A DNA stretch of 64,000 bases from Suilimivivens sp963650485 (GCA_963650485.1 CAVJLN010000007.1:10413-74412); one strand, 5' to 3'; positions 51,664 to 61,650 are shown, counted from the first letter of the stretch. The notes: generated from the sequence alone by a model not told the origin. Program-made: numbers and translations.

Positions 51664-54294
51664 TTATAGAATTTCAATCGTCCAACTGCTCCAATTCACG
51701 AGCCTTACTCTTGAACAGGCATCCTTCGCCAGCATGCCAAACTGATATTTCCCTGCCGGAACGGCTCCGGGTTTTAACTTGGCTGCATATCCGGTCAGAT
51801 CCACGTTCACCTGATCTTTCAGATTTGCTTTGATGTCCTCCCGACATTTCTTCTCAATCGAAATGCTGTAAATAACAGACTGGGACATTTTCTCATCTTT
51901 TCCGACAGAATTTCCCATTGCATGCCGGCTTCCATCTGTGATCCTGCGAAGCAGCAGTTCTTTTTTGTAACATGCGTTATCCGATCCGATAACGAAGGAA
52001 TACCCCTGGAAATAGTAGCCCTGATCTTCGGTGTCGTTACTTCCGTCGTTACTTCTATCGTTACGGTTATCTTTTTCCTTTTTGCTATAGTCCTCTTTAT
52101 CTAATTTATCTAAATTCTTGGCCTTCCTTTTCTCTGGAGAAACACCGTATTTCCATTTATAAATATCCATAGCACATTCCATGCCGATCACCAGACATTC
52201 ATCCTCTCTGGCAGCCAGCACTTCCTGCGTGCATTCCTTCACCTTCGCCCACGGCATTGAAAGATCTACCTGATAACGAAACGCCGGTGTATACTCGGTT
52301 TCCAACATATCGGTTGTCAAATACGGATGATAAAACGGATCCTTCCCATATAAGTCCTGATGCTTCTCATACAGATAATCCTTTTCCCTAAGAAGCCGCA
52401 GCTGCTTTTCTTCGGACTCTCCATCCTTTCCTCTGCTTAATGATTCATGGTGGAACAGGAAGAGATCATTCCTTACCACATTATAATATCCCTCTTCATA
52501 AATTTTATAGCACAGATCCACATCATTAAACGCAACTGCCAGCGTTTCGTCAAAGCCTCCGACCTTTTCGAAGATCGTCTTCTTCACAAGCAGGCACGCC
52601 CCGGTTACTCCAAGCATATCATGTACACCACGGTTCTGTCCAAAATAATGATCCTCCTTATCATGTGCGAATTGCAGCTTATGAGCCGGTCCCACCCGGA
52701 GATTCGTAATTCCGGCATGCTGGATAATGTCGGTACCCGGGTATAAGAGCTTCGCCCCTACCGCTCCCGCATAAGGCAGGACAGCCTTTTCCATCAGAAG
52801 GGTAAGCCAGTCTGCATCCACGATTTCCATGTCATCATTTAAGAACAGCAGGTAATCTCCCTGTGCTTCCTTCGCTCCCCAGTTGCACATATAAGAAAAA
52901 TTAAAGGGCAGCTTCTTATACAAATATCGAGTGTTATTTATTTTTCGAAGCTTCTGCTCGATTTTGTTTTTATTTTCTTCGGAGCTTCCGTTGTCCACAA
53001 TAATAAATTCTGTTTTAACTTTTGTCCACAGTCCTGATGTTTTATCCACAAAGGAGTCAAGGCATCGGAATAAAATGTCCGGATGATCCTTGGACGGAAC
53101 GATAACGGAGACTGCAGGAATCGTTATATCTGTTGTTGTATCCGTTGTTATATCTTCTGCCACATTTTCATCTGATCCACACTCAACCTTCTCCCTGCTG
53201 CAGCCTCTCATCCGCTCCTGTATTTTTTCTGATAAATGCAGGTTTTTCCAACGTTCATAGCTGGAAACCTTTGTGTGCATCAGCACCTGTGGAATATGAA
53301 CCACTACATGCTCCGCCGCTTTCCAGCCTGTGAAAGCGCCATTCTCCCTTAGGTAGTCAGCAAGCAGTTCATACAGGAGCTGGTCCGGGTTCAACGGCTT
53401 ATGCTCTGTCTGTTCACACTCTGCCTGCTCGTGATCCTTTCCTATCCGATCTTCCTGCTTTCCTTTCTGCAATTCGCTTTCCGGCCCACCGTCAGTAAAC
53501 CAACCAGCTTTCTCTTCTCTCTTTGCTTCCTTCGAAACACTACGTTTCTGCAAAAATTCCGCCATTTTTGCAGTCGGCACTGCCACAAGAGCTCCGAAAT
53601 AAAAGCAGGAAAGAAAGGTATCCGGAGACCAGTCCGGCTTAAGCCACGGATTCTGCCGTTTTCCGTCTGCAATTACATCTTCGTCCCCATATACAAGCGC
53701 CGGTATTTTGTCAGACTTTCTGTGATCGACAGGAGCATGCTCATGATCTTTTTCGCTCTGTTCGTTATTGCATAAAGACCTTGTATCTCCGTGACCACAT
53801 AGCCCCGAGAATGCCGCTGTAATCATTGGAATCGCCAGTTCGCTGTACTCTCCATCCTGAAAATTCAGCAGTAAAACATCATCTTCCAGTGTTCCATCCT
53901 TAATTCGATTTTGCAGTTCCAGAAACTGTCCGGCCTTCATGGACAGCAGGGTCATGATGGACGATTTTGTCGAATCCTGTTGCCTTTTGCAAAACACCTG
54001 ATATGAAATACATTCTGCAGACCGTTCTGCATCTTTTCCTGCATTTTCACTTTTAATCCTTCCATCCGATTGTAATTCTAATTCATTTGTCAGATATTTC
54101 AGACAGCTTTTCCATGTATAGTCTGACACTGCAAAGGACTCTTCTGATTTTTCTGTCGCATGTCCAGAAACCAAAAGAGGGGCCTCCTGACCCCTGATCC
54201 AGGAATCGTAGTCCCGCAGCTGGGACACTAATTCCTTCTGATATTCTTTTCTCTGTCTCTCCTGTATAAACTTCTTTATAGTTTGTTTTATCAT
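51664..54294 (-). CDS. Large GT2-domain glycosyltransferase with flanking unknown regions
   Basis: From the ATG at 54294 (GGGGAG upstream; a TTG at 54327 is the alternative) the protein has 876 residues. A basic coiled N-terminus leads into about 370 residues with a divergent first domain, including charged low-complexity inserts. A GT2 module follows (about 390-620: VSVIVPSKDHPDILFRCLDSF, YLLFLNDDMEIVDADWLTLL, VAFNDVDLCYKIYEEGYY). The C-terminal part ends in a beta-rich region (PAGKYQFGMLAKDACSRVRL). It is probably a glycan-chain elongating or branching enzyme. The N-terminal inserts look poorly conserved. Confidence 0.85.
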   Translation of the reverse strand: MIKQTIKKFIQERQRKEYQKELVSQLRDYDSWIRGQEAPLLVSGHATEKSEESFAVSDYTWKSCLKYLTNELELQSDGRIKSENAGKDAERSAECISYQVFCKRQQDSTKSSIMTLLSMKAGQFLELQNRIKDGTLEDDVLLLNFQDGEYSELAIPMITAAFSGLCGHGDTRSLCNNEQSEKDHEHAPVDHRKSDKIPALVYGDEDVIADGKRQNPWLKPDWSPDTFLSCFYFGALVAVPTAKMAEFLQKRSVSKEAKREEKAGWFTDGGPESELQKGKQEDRIGKDHEQAECEQTEHKPLNPDQLLYELLADYLRENGAFTGWKAAEHVVVHIPQVLMHTKVSSYERWKNLHLSEKIQERMRGCSREKVECGSDENVAEDITTDTTTDITIPAVSVIVPSKDHPDILFRCLDSFVDKTSGLWTKVKTEFIIVDNGSSEENKNKIEQKLRKINNTRYLYKKLPFNFSYMCNWGAKEAQGDYLLFLNDDMEIVDADWLTLLMEKAVLPYAGAVGAKLLYPGTDIIQHAGITNLRVGPAHKLQFAHDKEDHYFGQNRGVHDMLGVTGACLLVKKTIFEKVGGFDETLAVAFNDVDLCYKIYEEGYYNVVRNDLFLFHHESLSRGKDGESEEKQLRLLREKDYLYEKHQDLYGKDPFYHPYLTTDMLETEYTPAFRYQVDLSMPWAKVKECTQEVLAAREDECLVIGMECAMDIYKWKYGVSPEKRKAKNLDKLDKEDYSKKEKDNRNDRSNDGSNDTEDQGYYFQGYSFVIGSDNACYKKELLLRRITDGSRHAMGNSVGKDEKMSQSVIYSISIEKKCREDIKANLKDQVNVDLTGYAAKLKPGAVPAGKYQFGMLAKDACSRVRLVNWSSWTIEIL

Positions 54295-54348
54295 TGTCTG
54301 TCTTTTCTCCCCTGCCGGTTCCGGCAACAGATCACATATCCGGAATTG

Positions 54349-54430
54349 CTAGTGCAACGGTTTTAAATTAACTACATCATATCACACGTCTATTTTCCCG
54401 ATAGCACAGGCCAAAAATCCTCAGCGTAGC
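54349..54430. repeat. Half copy of the foldback element, copy B
   Basis: This is the inverted counterpart of 11620-11701 with about 94% identity (roughly five differences over 85 bases). It runs from CTAGTGCAACGG to TCAGCGTAGC and ends three bases from the stop codon of the methyltransferase-kinase gene. Only one arm is present here. Confidence 0.75.
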
Positions 54431-54433
54431 CCG

Positions 54434-56518
54434 TTAAAACAGCTTCTTAATCATCGAAATCATTTCTGCAGCAGCCTCTGCCGACACTGGTGAAACCTCC
54501 ATCTTAAGATCAACCTGATTTTCTTCTCCAGCACGCATTCCTGACATTACAAGAGCTTCCACATGCAGTACCAGATTCGGATCTGCCGTTGCAAAAAGAT
54601 AAGTTCCGGGCTTTACCTGCTTCCCGTTCGTCTCGATAAACTTCTTCTCAAATGCCACCGGCATCCCATTCCATAACAACTGCTGTATCTTTACAAAACA
54701 TGGCTTATCTGCCGGATCGACACGGAAATTCCGGACATCTCCTCCTACGGTGAGTGTCGTTTCTATCTGACGTTCTTCCACATAAACATCCGGAACATAT
54801 CTAGAGTCCTCCTCACAGAATCCCTGTCCCCGGTCATAGTATAACTGAATACGTGCGTCTAAGATTTCCTGCAGATGCTCTTCCATCAGCCTCTTGGGAT
54901 CAACCGCATAGGTGCCGATTGCTGCCCGGATCTCTCCCATGGACTTCCGCTTACCGGTCACCTTTTTCTGGAAAGCGGCTTCCTTATGGCGATACTCTTC
55001 TGCCTCATCTTCGGTCACATTTAATTGTTGCATTATATAATCCAGATTTAATTCATTTCGTTTTTCATCCTCTAAAATGTAACAATAAATTGCACGGAAT
55101 GCAATTTCTTTATCCTCAACGGCTTCCCTCGTTGTCCACTCATAGTCAATGACCGTCCAATTCTCTCCATCTACCAGGATATTGGCAAAGATCAGATCAT
55201 AATCCGCAATATTCCCTATATATCCTTCGTTTTGATAAGAAATCAATTCCCAGTATTTTGAAAAAAGCTTCTGGAATCCGTCCAGATCCTTTTCCGAAAG
55301 GCACTGATCCATCAGGGTTTCCAGGGTCGTTCCCTGCTCAAACGGGAACTCCGCATAGCCCTCCTTTTCATGATACATACAAGGATTAATATGCAGTCCG
55401 CTTCCTTCGTAGCGCTCACATAAAGCCCGATACGCCACTTCCATTTCCCGAATATGTGCTTCTGCCTCTTCGGTCATCGGAATTTTACGGACTACTTTGC
55501 CCTCAAAAGTCTCCACAATATCGGTACGGAGCTCATACTTTCCGTCACGATCATTGGAATACTTGGAGTAAATCGTCTGTGGCCGATCTCCAATCACTAC
55601 CATATAAGAATTCGAGAACAAATCAAAATAATCATCCTCAATCGTACTGTCAAATACATACTTCTCACGGAACAAAACCATGCGGTCCCGGTCAAAATTA
55701 CGCATGTTATCCGTCAATTCCCCCTCATAAGGAAGCCTACGGTCCGAATAAATCGTTGTAGGAAATTTATAATCCGGATACGGATAATAAAAATGATAGT
55801 TTGTTTCCCCACAACGCTCGAAAATCTTTTCCAGTCCCCTTCTGGTAAAGGTTCTGGCACTTCCTCCCTCCGGATAGCCCTCCAGTCCGGAGAAATAAGT
55901 CCCAACGTGATCTTCCTTGCAGCCGGCCCAATACTTTAAGCCAAACTTGTTCTCTATCGCTATAACCAGAAGTCCCGTTGATTTCTTATGCTTCTGCATT
56001 ATTTTAAAGAAATCTTCATAGGGTGTTTTCGTGTGGATATAGGAATTTCCATATTCAAATACCCCGATCAGGCAGACCAGATCATAGTCGCAGTCAAGCA
56101 TCGGTTCAATATCATTAAAGTTTCCGACATAAATCTCGATATTATCCCGGTCCTGATTCCGGTAAGCATTGATCATGCTCCGCTTCGCCGACAGTTCGAC
56201 ACAGGTTACCCATCCTGCCTTTTCCGATAATTTATCGGTGATTGCGCCACATCCGGAGCCGATTTCAAGTACCTTCATATCCTTCGTAACCGGCAGCCAG
56301 TCTACGATATTTCCACGAAGATAGGACAAATGGTAAAGAATCGGCCAGCTGTTCTTTTCTTCTATAATCGCCGGATATTCGATTCTCGCTGCATTTTTCG
56401 TAATTTCCAGAATTTCATCCTCGATCGCACCATCGCTATAGATATCCCTGCCCGGATAAAACTCATAATTTAATTTCACATTTCCGATCCGCTTCGGTAA
56501 AGTCTCTGCAAATTCCAT
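54434..56518 (-). CDS. Fused methyltransferase and kinase-like protein, WbdD-like
   Basis: A 694-residue protein with an N-terminal SAM-dependent methyltransferase domain (about 75-250; motif I VLEIGSGCGAI at 83-93, acidic ECS-type VELS near 107). This is followed by a kinase-like domain (about 310-530). The latter shows KVVRKIP (ATP Lys near 345), NIADYDLIFANILVD (catalytic Asp439 or Asp441, Asn446) and VIDYEW (metal Asp458). A beta-rich C-terminal domain follows. The order and length resemble WbdD, the methyltransferase-kinase that caps O-antigen chains before ABC export. The neighbouring Wzt carries a C-terminal glycan-binding domain. No coiled-coil ruler is seen. Confidence 0.78.
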   Translation of the reverse strand: MEFAETLPKRIGNVKLNYEFYPGRDIYSDGAIEDEILEITKNAARIEYPAIIEEKNSWPILYHLSYLRGNIVDWLPVTKDMKVLEIGSGCGAITDKLSEKAGWVTCVELSAKRSMINAYRNQDRDNIEIYVGNFNDIEPMLDCDYDLVCLIGVFEYGNSYIHTKTPYEDFFKIMQKHKKSTGLLVIAIENKFGLKYWAGCKEDHVGTYFSGLEGYPEGGSARTFTRRGLEKIFERCGETNYHFYYPYPDYKFPTTIYSDRRLPYEGELTDNMRNFDRDRMVLFREKYVFDSTIEDDYFDLFSNSYMVVIGDRPQTIYSKYSNDRDGKYELRTDIVETFEGKVVRKIPMTEEAEAHIREMEVAYRALCERYEGSGLHINPCMYHEKEGYAEFPFEQGTTLETLMDQCLSEKDLDGFQKLFSKYWELISYQNEGYIGNIADYDLIFANILVDGENWTVIDYEWTTREAVEDKEIAFRAIYCYILEDEKRNELNLDYIMQQLNVTEDEAEEYRHKEAAFQKKVTGKRKSMGEIRAAIGTYAVDPKRLMEEHLQEILDARIQLYYDRGQGFCEEDSRYVPDVYVEERQIETTLTVGGDVRNFRVDPADKPCFVKIQQLLWNGMPVAFEKKFIETNGKQVKPGTYLFATADPNLVLHVEALVMSGMRAGEENQVDLKMEVSPVSAEAAAEMISMIKKLF

Positions 56519-56536
56519 GAATTGTCCTTTCTATCT

Positions 56537-57865
56537 CTAGCGTACCGTAACCTCGGAGTTCATGTCATAATATCCTACAGTATCCTTGTCCGAAATCACG
56601 GTAATATTCAATACATCATACAATCGGTGATAAACTACGAAATCTTCCTTTTCATATCCGGTAACTCCCAGTGAGAGAAGATATTCGCCTCCCTGCAGGT
56701 CAATTTTCTGGGTAAAGGTAATATGCTTCACCTCGCCCTTCTTTACCGGTTGAAGGAAAGCCTTTTCTACCATGGTATTGGTTCCTGTAATTTCCACACC
56801 TTTAATGTTTTTAATGGTAAAGGCAAAAATCGGAGCCTCAATATCCTGCCAGAAACGCACTGTCATATGTACCGAACATTTCTGCCCCTTAATTATCGCA
56901 CTGGTTCGTCTTCCCTGACTGTCTTCCACATCATATTCTTCAATCTCGGCCTGCTTCGTACCATATTCCAGCAAATCCGGGTTCTGCGCATTCGCATTCT
57001 GTGCGGAATCCTTTGGTTTTTCTGCATCCATATCGCTATTTTCTGTGCTGCCCGCCTTACGTGCCGCCAAGGTAATGCTTTCATCGTGAAGCAGATTCTG
57101 ATCGTCACCATCCGGAAGCGGATACTGGCCAACCAGTACCTGCTTGTAGGCATCAATCATTTCTTTTGGGGTGCCTTCCCCCAGCTTCACACCCCGATTC
57201 AATAACACTACACGATCACAGTACTTGCTGATACTGCTTAAATCATGGCTGACAAAGACAATGGTTTTACCCATCTTCTTAAATTCTTCAAATTTATGAT
57301 AACATTTCGCCTGAAAAAACACATCTCCTACGGACAATGCCTCGTCTACAATCAGAATTTCCGGTTCAATATTGATCGCAACCGCAAACGCCAGACGCAC
57401 GAACATACCGCTGGAATAAGTCTTCACCGGCTGATTCACATACTCACCGATATCCGCGAATTCCAGAATGTCCGGAAGCTTTTCATCAATTTCTTTCTTG
57501 GAAAATCCGATCATGGTTCCATTTAAGTATACATTTTCAATACCATTGTATTCCATATTGAATCCGGCACCTAATTCAAGCAGTGCCGAAATCCGTCCAT
57601 CGACTTCCACAGTTCCCTTCGTTGCATTCAAAACACCTGTTATGATTTTAAGGATCGTGGATTTTCCGGAGCCGTTGGTTCCGATAATACCAACCGTTTC
57701 ACCTTGATAAATGGTCATATCCACACCCTTTAAGGCATAGTGTTCCCGATACTTTTTCTTTCTGGATAAGCCAAGCGCCTCCTTTAAACGGTCCGATGGC
57801 TTATCATACAATTTATATGCTTTTTCGACGCCGGTTACCTGAATGGCGATCTTTTTTTCTTCCAT
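56537..57865 (-). CDS. wzt: ABC transporter ATP-binding protein with Wzt C-terminal domain
   Basis: The ATPase of a polysaccharide exporter. The N-terminal nucleotide-binding domain has Walker A GTNGSGKST, signature YSSGMFVRLAFAVAI and Walker B ILIVDEALSVGD. The C-terminal half (about 300-440) is a beta-rich domain of the Wzt substrate-recognition type, with SVHMTVRFWQDIEAPIFAFT and LQGGEYLLSLGVTGYEKEDF. Length is 442. It lies 50 bp after wzm. In Gram-negative systems this domain recognises the capped chain end. Confidence 0.92.
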   Translation of the reverse strand: MEEKKIAIQVTGVEKAYKLYDKPSDRLKEALGLSRKKKYREHYALKGVDMTIYQGETVGIIGTNGSGKSTILKIITGVLNATKGTVEVDGRISALLELGAGFNMEYNGIENVYLNGTMIGFSKKEIDEKLPDILEFADIGEYVNQPVKTYSSGMFVRLAFAVAINIEPEILIVDEALSVGDVFFQAKCYHKFEEFKKMGKTIVFVSHDLSSISKYCDRVVLLNRGVKLGEGTPKEMIDAYKQVLVGQYPLPDGDDQNLLHDESITLAARKAGSTENSDMDAEKPKDSAQNANAQNPDLLEYGTKQAEIEEYDVEDSQGRRTSAIIKGQKCSVHMTVRFWQDIEAPIFAFTIKNIKGVEITGTNTMVEKAFLQPVKKGEVKHITFTQKIDLQGGEYLLSLGVTGYEKEDFVVYHRLYDVLNITVISDKDTVGYYDMNSEVTVR

Positions 57866-57915
57866 GATCTGAATGATCCTTTCTCGTTATCTCCATCTGG
57901 TTTCGTTAAAGCTTC

Positions 57916-58944
57916 CTACAGCACATCTGCAAAATGTACCTTCAAGCGCTTGAAGATCAGGGATCCCACGCAGAACAGGGTCACCGTAAAGATCCAGAAA
58001 TAGGTGGAGGAATAAAAATGTTCAAAGAACCAGCTTTCTTCATAAATGGCACTTCGATATCCGTTTACAATATAAGTCAGAGGATTTAGCTTAAACAAAA
58101 TTTTGAGATTGGGATAATTTTCGAGCATACCGATGTTCCAGAGGATCGGAGTGGCCCACATTCCCACCTGCAGTCCGATATTGATAATCTGAGAAAGATC
58201 GCGGAAAAATACCACAATCGCACAGGTACAGTAGCTCATTGCCAACATCAGTACGAACAGGCAGAAGCTGTAATAAAAAATCTGCAAAGTGTACAAATTA
58301 GGCGTGTATCCATACATTACCGCGATAATCAGCAGCACAACAACAAAAAAGGCATGGATAAAGGTCGCAGCAACCAGCTTGATAATCGGTAAAATACTGA
58401 TCTTAAATACGACCTTTTTCACCAGATAACTGTATTCCAACAGTGCATTTGTACCATTCGTGATTCCTTCCGAAAAATAAAACCAGGGTACAAGCCCCGC
58501 TGTCAGAAATAACACATACGGTACCTCTACCCCACTCGCCACCATCTGGCTTCTCGTGTCAAACACCACATCAAATACAATCCAGTACATGACAACTGTC
58601 ACAACCGGCTGTACAAGTGCCCACAAAAATCCAAGATAGGATCCTGCATAACGCTTTTTAAAATCATTCTTCGCAAGCTTCCAGATCAGTTCCCGATTCT
58701 GGAAAAGTTCCTTGGGAATAATAAAAATACGATCATAATAAATACCAAAAATAATGCATGCCAGCAAAAGCAGCGCGCATGCACATATTTTTTTGAGATC
58801 CTCCGTCGGCTTATCCGCCAGAGGATTATTGTGAAGAATTACCATGGCTGCAGTTGCCGCACATACCATATAAAAAAGTGCGATTCCCACAGGCTTGGCA
58901 ATCCGCTGTTTATTTTTCTTGATTTTCTGTCTTACTTCCTGCAT
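57916..58944 (-). CDS. wzm: ABC-2 type polysaccharide export permease
   Basis: The membrane partner of Wzt. The typical six-helix ABC-2 core starts near residue 85 (LAKNDFKKRYAGSYLGFLWALVQP) and includes GLVPWFYFSEGITNGTNALLEYSYLVKKVVF and LNPLTYIVNGYRSAIYE. It is preceded by about 80 residues with two additional transmembrane helices (IALFYMVCAATAAMVIL and ACALLLLACIIFGIYY). That N-terminal addition makes the protein 342 residues, longer than ordinary Wzm. Confidence 0.9.
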   Translation of the reverse strand: MQEVRQKIKKNKQRIAKPVGIALFYMVCAATAAMVILHNNPLADKPTEDLKKICACALLLLACIIFGIYYDRIFIIPKELFQNRELIWKLAKNDFKKRYAGSYLGFLWALVQPVVTVVMYWIVFDVVFDTRSQMVASGVEVPYVLFLTAGLVPWFYFSEGITNGTNALLEYSYLVKKVVFKISILPIIKLVAATFIHAFFVVVLLIIAVMYGYTPNLYTLQIFYYSFCLFVLMLAMSYCTCAIVVFFRDLSQIINIGLQVGMWATPILWNIGMLENYPNLKILFKLNPLTYIVNGYRSAIYEESWFFEHFYSSTYFWIFTVTLFCVGSLIFKRLKVHFADVL

Positions 58945-58980
58945 AGAATCATCCGTTCGCTTTCATTTACCATTCGGCAA

Positions 58981-59544
58981 TTATTGATTGCGGGACGCTG
59001 TATATTCCCTGATTCCGCCCCATTTGGTATCTTTCTCTGACATAATCAGATCCTCTTTCGATGTAATCGGCCAGTCGATTCCGATATCCGGATCGTCAAA
59101 TTTCAATCCACCCTCATCGTTCGGATGATAAAAATCGGTACATTTATAAGCAAATTCCGCATAGTCAGATAATACCACAAAACCATGTGCAAAATTTTTC
59201 GGAATAAAGAACTGTTTCTTATTCTCCGCGGAAAGTGTCACTCCAAACCATTTTCCATAGGTCTCAGAACCCGGACGCAGATCTACCGCCACATCAAACA
59301 CTTCTCCGGATACCACACGGACCAGCTTATCCTGCGGATAGTTAATCTGGAAATGAAGACCACGCAGTACATTCTTTACCGATGCAGACTGATTGTCCTG
59401 TACAAAGATCTGATCAATCCCTGCTTCCTTAAAATCATTGTAATTATACGTTTCCATGAAATAGCCTCTGGCATCACCGAATACGGTCGGTGTAATCACC
59501 TTTAAGCCTTCAATTTCACAGGTTTCTACGGTTATCTTTCCCAT
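58981..59544 (-). CDS. rfbC: dTDP-4-dehydrorhamnose 3,5-epimerase
   Basis: The third step of dTDP-rhamnose synthesis. This cupin-fold protein has GDARGYFMETYNYNDFKEAG, QDNQSASVKNVLRGLHFQ, the active His and Lys region and FVVLSDYAEFAYKCTDFYHP. The ATG at 59544 gives the usual 187 residues; the ATG at 59589 adds 15 residues and has no ribosome binding site. It sits between rfbA and wzm. Confidence 0.95.
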   Translation of the reverse strand: MGKITVETCEIEGLKVITPTVFGDARGYFMETYNYNDFKEAGIDQIFVQDNQSASVKNVLRGLHFQINYPQDKLVRVVSGEVFDVAVDLRPGSETYGKWFGVTLSAENKKQFFIPKNFAHGFVVLSDYAEFAYKCTDFYHPNDEGGLKFDDPDIGIDWPITSKEDLIMSEKDTKWGGIREYTASRNQ

Positions 59545-59639
59545 TGTTTCGTCTCTCTTTCTGTCACTATGTTCATTTTGTGTAACCATTCAGAGCCATG
59601 CAAATCTGATAAATATAATCGTTCTGAAACATTATCCGC

Positions 59640-60509
59640 TTACAGCCCTTCGGCAACCTCTTTCATATACTTTCCATAGTTGGTTTTCATAAGAGGTTCT
59701 GCCAGCCTCAAAAGCTGCTCTTTCGTAATAAAGCCTCTCTTATAGGCAATCTCCTCAATACAGGAAATGTAAAGTCCCTGACGCTTCTGGAATGCTGCCA
59801 CGAAATCTGCCGCATCCAATAAAGAATCGTGATTTCCGGTATCCAGCCATGCAAATCCGCGTCCTAAGGTTTCTACACGCAGTGTTCCACGACGAAGATA
59901 TTCGTTGTTAATGCTTGTAATTTCAATCTCGCCTCTTGCGGAAGGTTTGACATTCTTCGCAATTTCTACAACATCATTGTCATAGAAGTAAAGACCCGGA
60001 ACCGCATAATTGCTCTTCGGATTCTGCGGCTTTTCTTCGATAGAAAGTGCCTTGCCTGTTTCATCGAATTCTACCACCCCATACTCTCTCGGGTCTCGTA
60101 CATAATATCCGAAAATGGTTGCTCCGCTTTCCCGGGAAGCCACTTCACGGAGCACCTTGGAAAAGCTCTGACCATAGAAGATATTATCACCAAGCACCAG
60201 TGCCACATTGTCCTTTCCAATAAAGTCTGCCCCAATGATAAAGGCATCGGCAAGACCTCTTGGCTGTTCCTGTACCGCATAGGAAAACTTCATTCCCAAC
60301 TGGCTTCCATCCCCTAACAGTTCCTCAAATACAGGAAGATCCCTGGGAGTTGAAATAATCAGGATCTCACGGATCCCTGCCAGCATCAGCGTGGACAGGG
60401 GATAATAAATCATCGGCTTATCATAAACCGGCATAATCTGTTTACTGATTGCTTTCGTTAACGGATACAGACGGGTTCCGGAACCGCCTGCCAGAATAAT
60501 TCCCTTCAT
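59640..60509 (-). CDS. rfbA: Glucose-1-phosphate thymidylyltransferase
   Basis: It makes dTDP-glucose from glucose-1-phosphate and dTTP. The 289-residue enzyme begins MKGIILAGGSGTRLYPLT and contains SKQIMPVYDKPMIYYPLS, ALVLGDNIFYG and GFAWLDTGNHDSLLDAADFV. AGGAAA precedes the ATG. Confidence 0.97.
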   Translation of the reverse strand: MKGIILAGGSGTRLYPLTKAISKQIMPVYDKPMIYYPLSTLMLAGIREILIISTPRDLPVFEELLGDGSQLGMKFSYAVQEQPRGLADAFIIGADFIGKDNVALVLGDNIFYGQSFSKVLREVASRESGATIFGYYVRDPREYGVVEFDETGKALSIEEKPQNPKSNYAVPGLYFYDNDVVEIAKNVKPSARGEIEITSINNEYLRRGTLRVETLGRGFAWLDTGNHDSLLDAADFVAAFQKRQGLYISCIEEIAYKRGFITKEQLLRLAEPLMKTNYGKYMKEVAEGL

Positions 60510-60567
60510 ATGATTTCCTCACTTTTCTCTTATCGAACGATACGTTCTTGATCTTTCTACACGCAGA

Positions 60568-61650
60568 TTACTTTCCGGCGTACATATCCTCATAATACTT
60601 CTGATAATCGCCGCTTGTTACATTCTTCATCCAGTCTTCATGCTCAAAGAACCACTTAATGGTAAGTCTGATTCCATCCTTAAACATGGTTTCCGGCTCC
60701 CAGCCGATCTCTGCTTTAATCTTGTCCGGAGCAATTGCATAACGACGGTCATGCCCCTTACGATCCTCGACATAAGTAATCAGATCCTTGCTTACCAGCT
60801 TCTTACGGGGATCGGAATCCGGCAGCATTTCCTGCAGTGTTTCAATGATAATATTGATAATTTCAATGTTCTGCTTCTCATTATGTCCGCCTACATTGTA
60901 GGTTTCAAACAAACGGCCCTTTTCCTGAACCATATCAATGGCCTTGGCATGATCCTCAACATACAGCCAGTCACGTACGTTCTTTCCATCGCCATAAACC
61001 GGAAGCTTCTTGCCCTGTAAAGCATTGTTAATGATTAACGGAATCAGCTTCTCCGGGAACTGGTAAGGTCCATAGTTGTTGGAACAGTTCGTAATATTGG
61101 CAGGGAACTTATAAGTATCCATATAAGCTTTTACCAGCATATCCGAACTTGCCTTGCTTGCTGAATACGGGCTGTGCGGTGCGTACGGTGTTGTCTCATA
61201 GAAATATCCGCCATCCTCTTCTAAGGAACCGTATACTTCATCGGTTGATACATGAAGGAACTTCTTTCCTTCCTTGAAGCTGCCATCCGGAAGCTCCCAT
61301 GCAGCCTTCGCACAATTCAACATTACGGCTGTACCAAGTACATTCGTCTGGACAAACACTTCCGGCTGCTTGATGCTGCGGTCTACATGGCTCTCTGCCG
61401 CAAAATGTACCACGCGGTCAATGTCATTCTCTGCAAAGATCCTGGAAATGGCTTCCTTGTCACAGATATTTGCTTTCACAAAGGTGTAATTCTCTCTGTT
61501 CTCAATGTCCTTTAAATTTTCAAGATTTCCTGCATAAGTCAGCGCATCGACATTGATGATCCGGATTTCATTATCGTATTTCTTAAACATATAATGAATG
61601 TAGTTCGAACCAATGAAGCCTGCGCCTCCTGTTACTAAATATGTTCTCAT
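60568..61650 (-). CDS. rfbB: dTDP-glucose 4,6-dehydratase
   Basis: The second step of dTDP-rhamnose synthesis. The 360-residue SDR enzyme has the NAD site VTGGAGFIGSNYIHYM, AESHVDRSIKQPEVF, STDEVYGSL with the acid pair and the YSASKASSDMLV catalytic block. It heads the rfbB-rfbA-rfbC order. No rfbD reductase is present in the window. Confidence 0.97.
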   Translation of the reverse strand: MRTYLVTGGAGFIGSNYIHYMFKKYDNEIRIINVDALTYAGNLENLKDIENRENYTFVKANICDKEAISRIFAENDIDRVVHFAAESHVDRSIKQPEVFVQTNVLGTAVMLNCAKAAWELPDGSFKEGKKFLHVSTDEVYGSLEEDGGYFYETTPYAPHSPYSASKASSDMLVKAYMDTYKFPANITNCSNNYGPYQFPEKLIPLIINNALQGKKLPVYGDGKNVRDWLYVEDHAKAIDMVQEKGRLFETYNVGGHNEKQNIEIINIIIETLQEMLPDSDPRKKLVSKDLITYVEDRKGHDRRYAIAPDKIKAEIGWEPETMFKDGIRLTIKWFFEHEDWMKNVTSGDYQKYYEDMYAGK

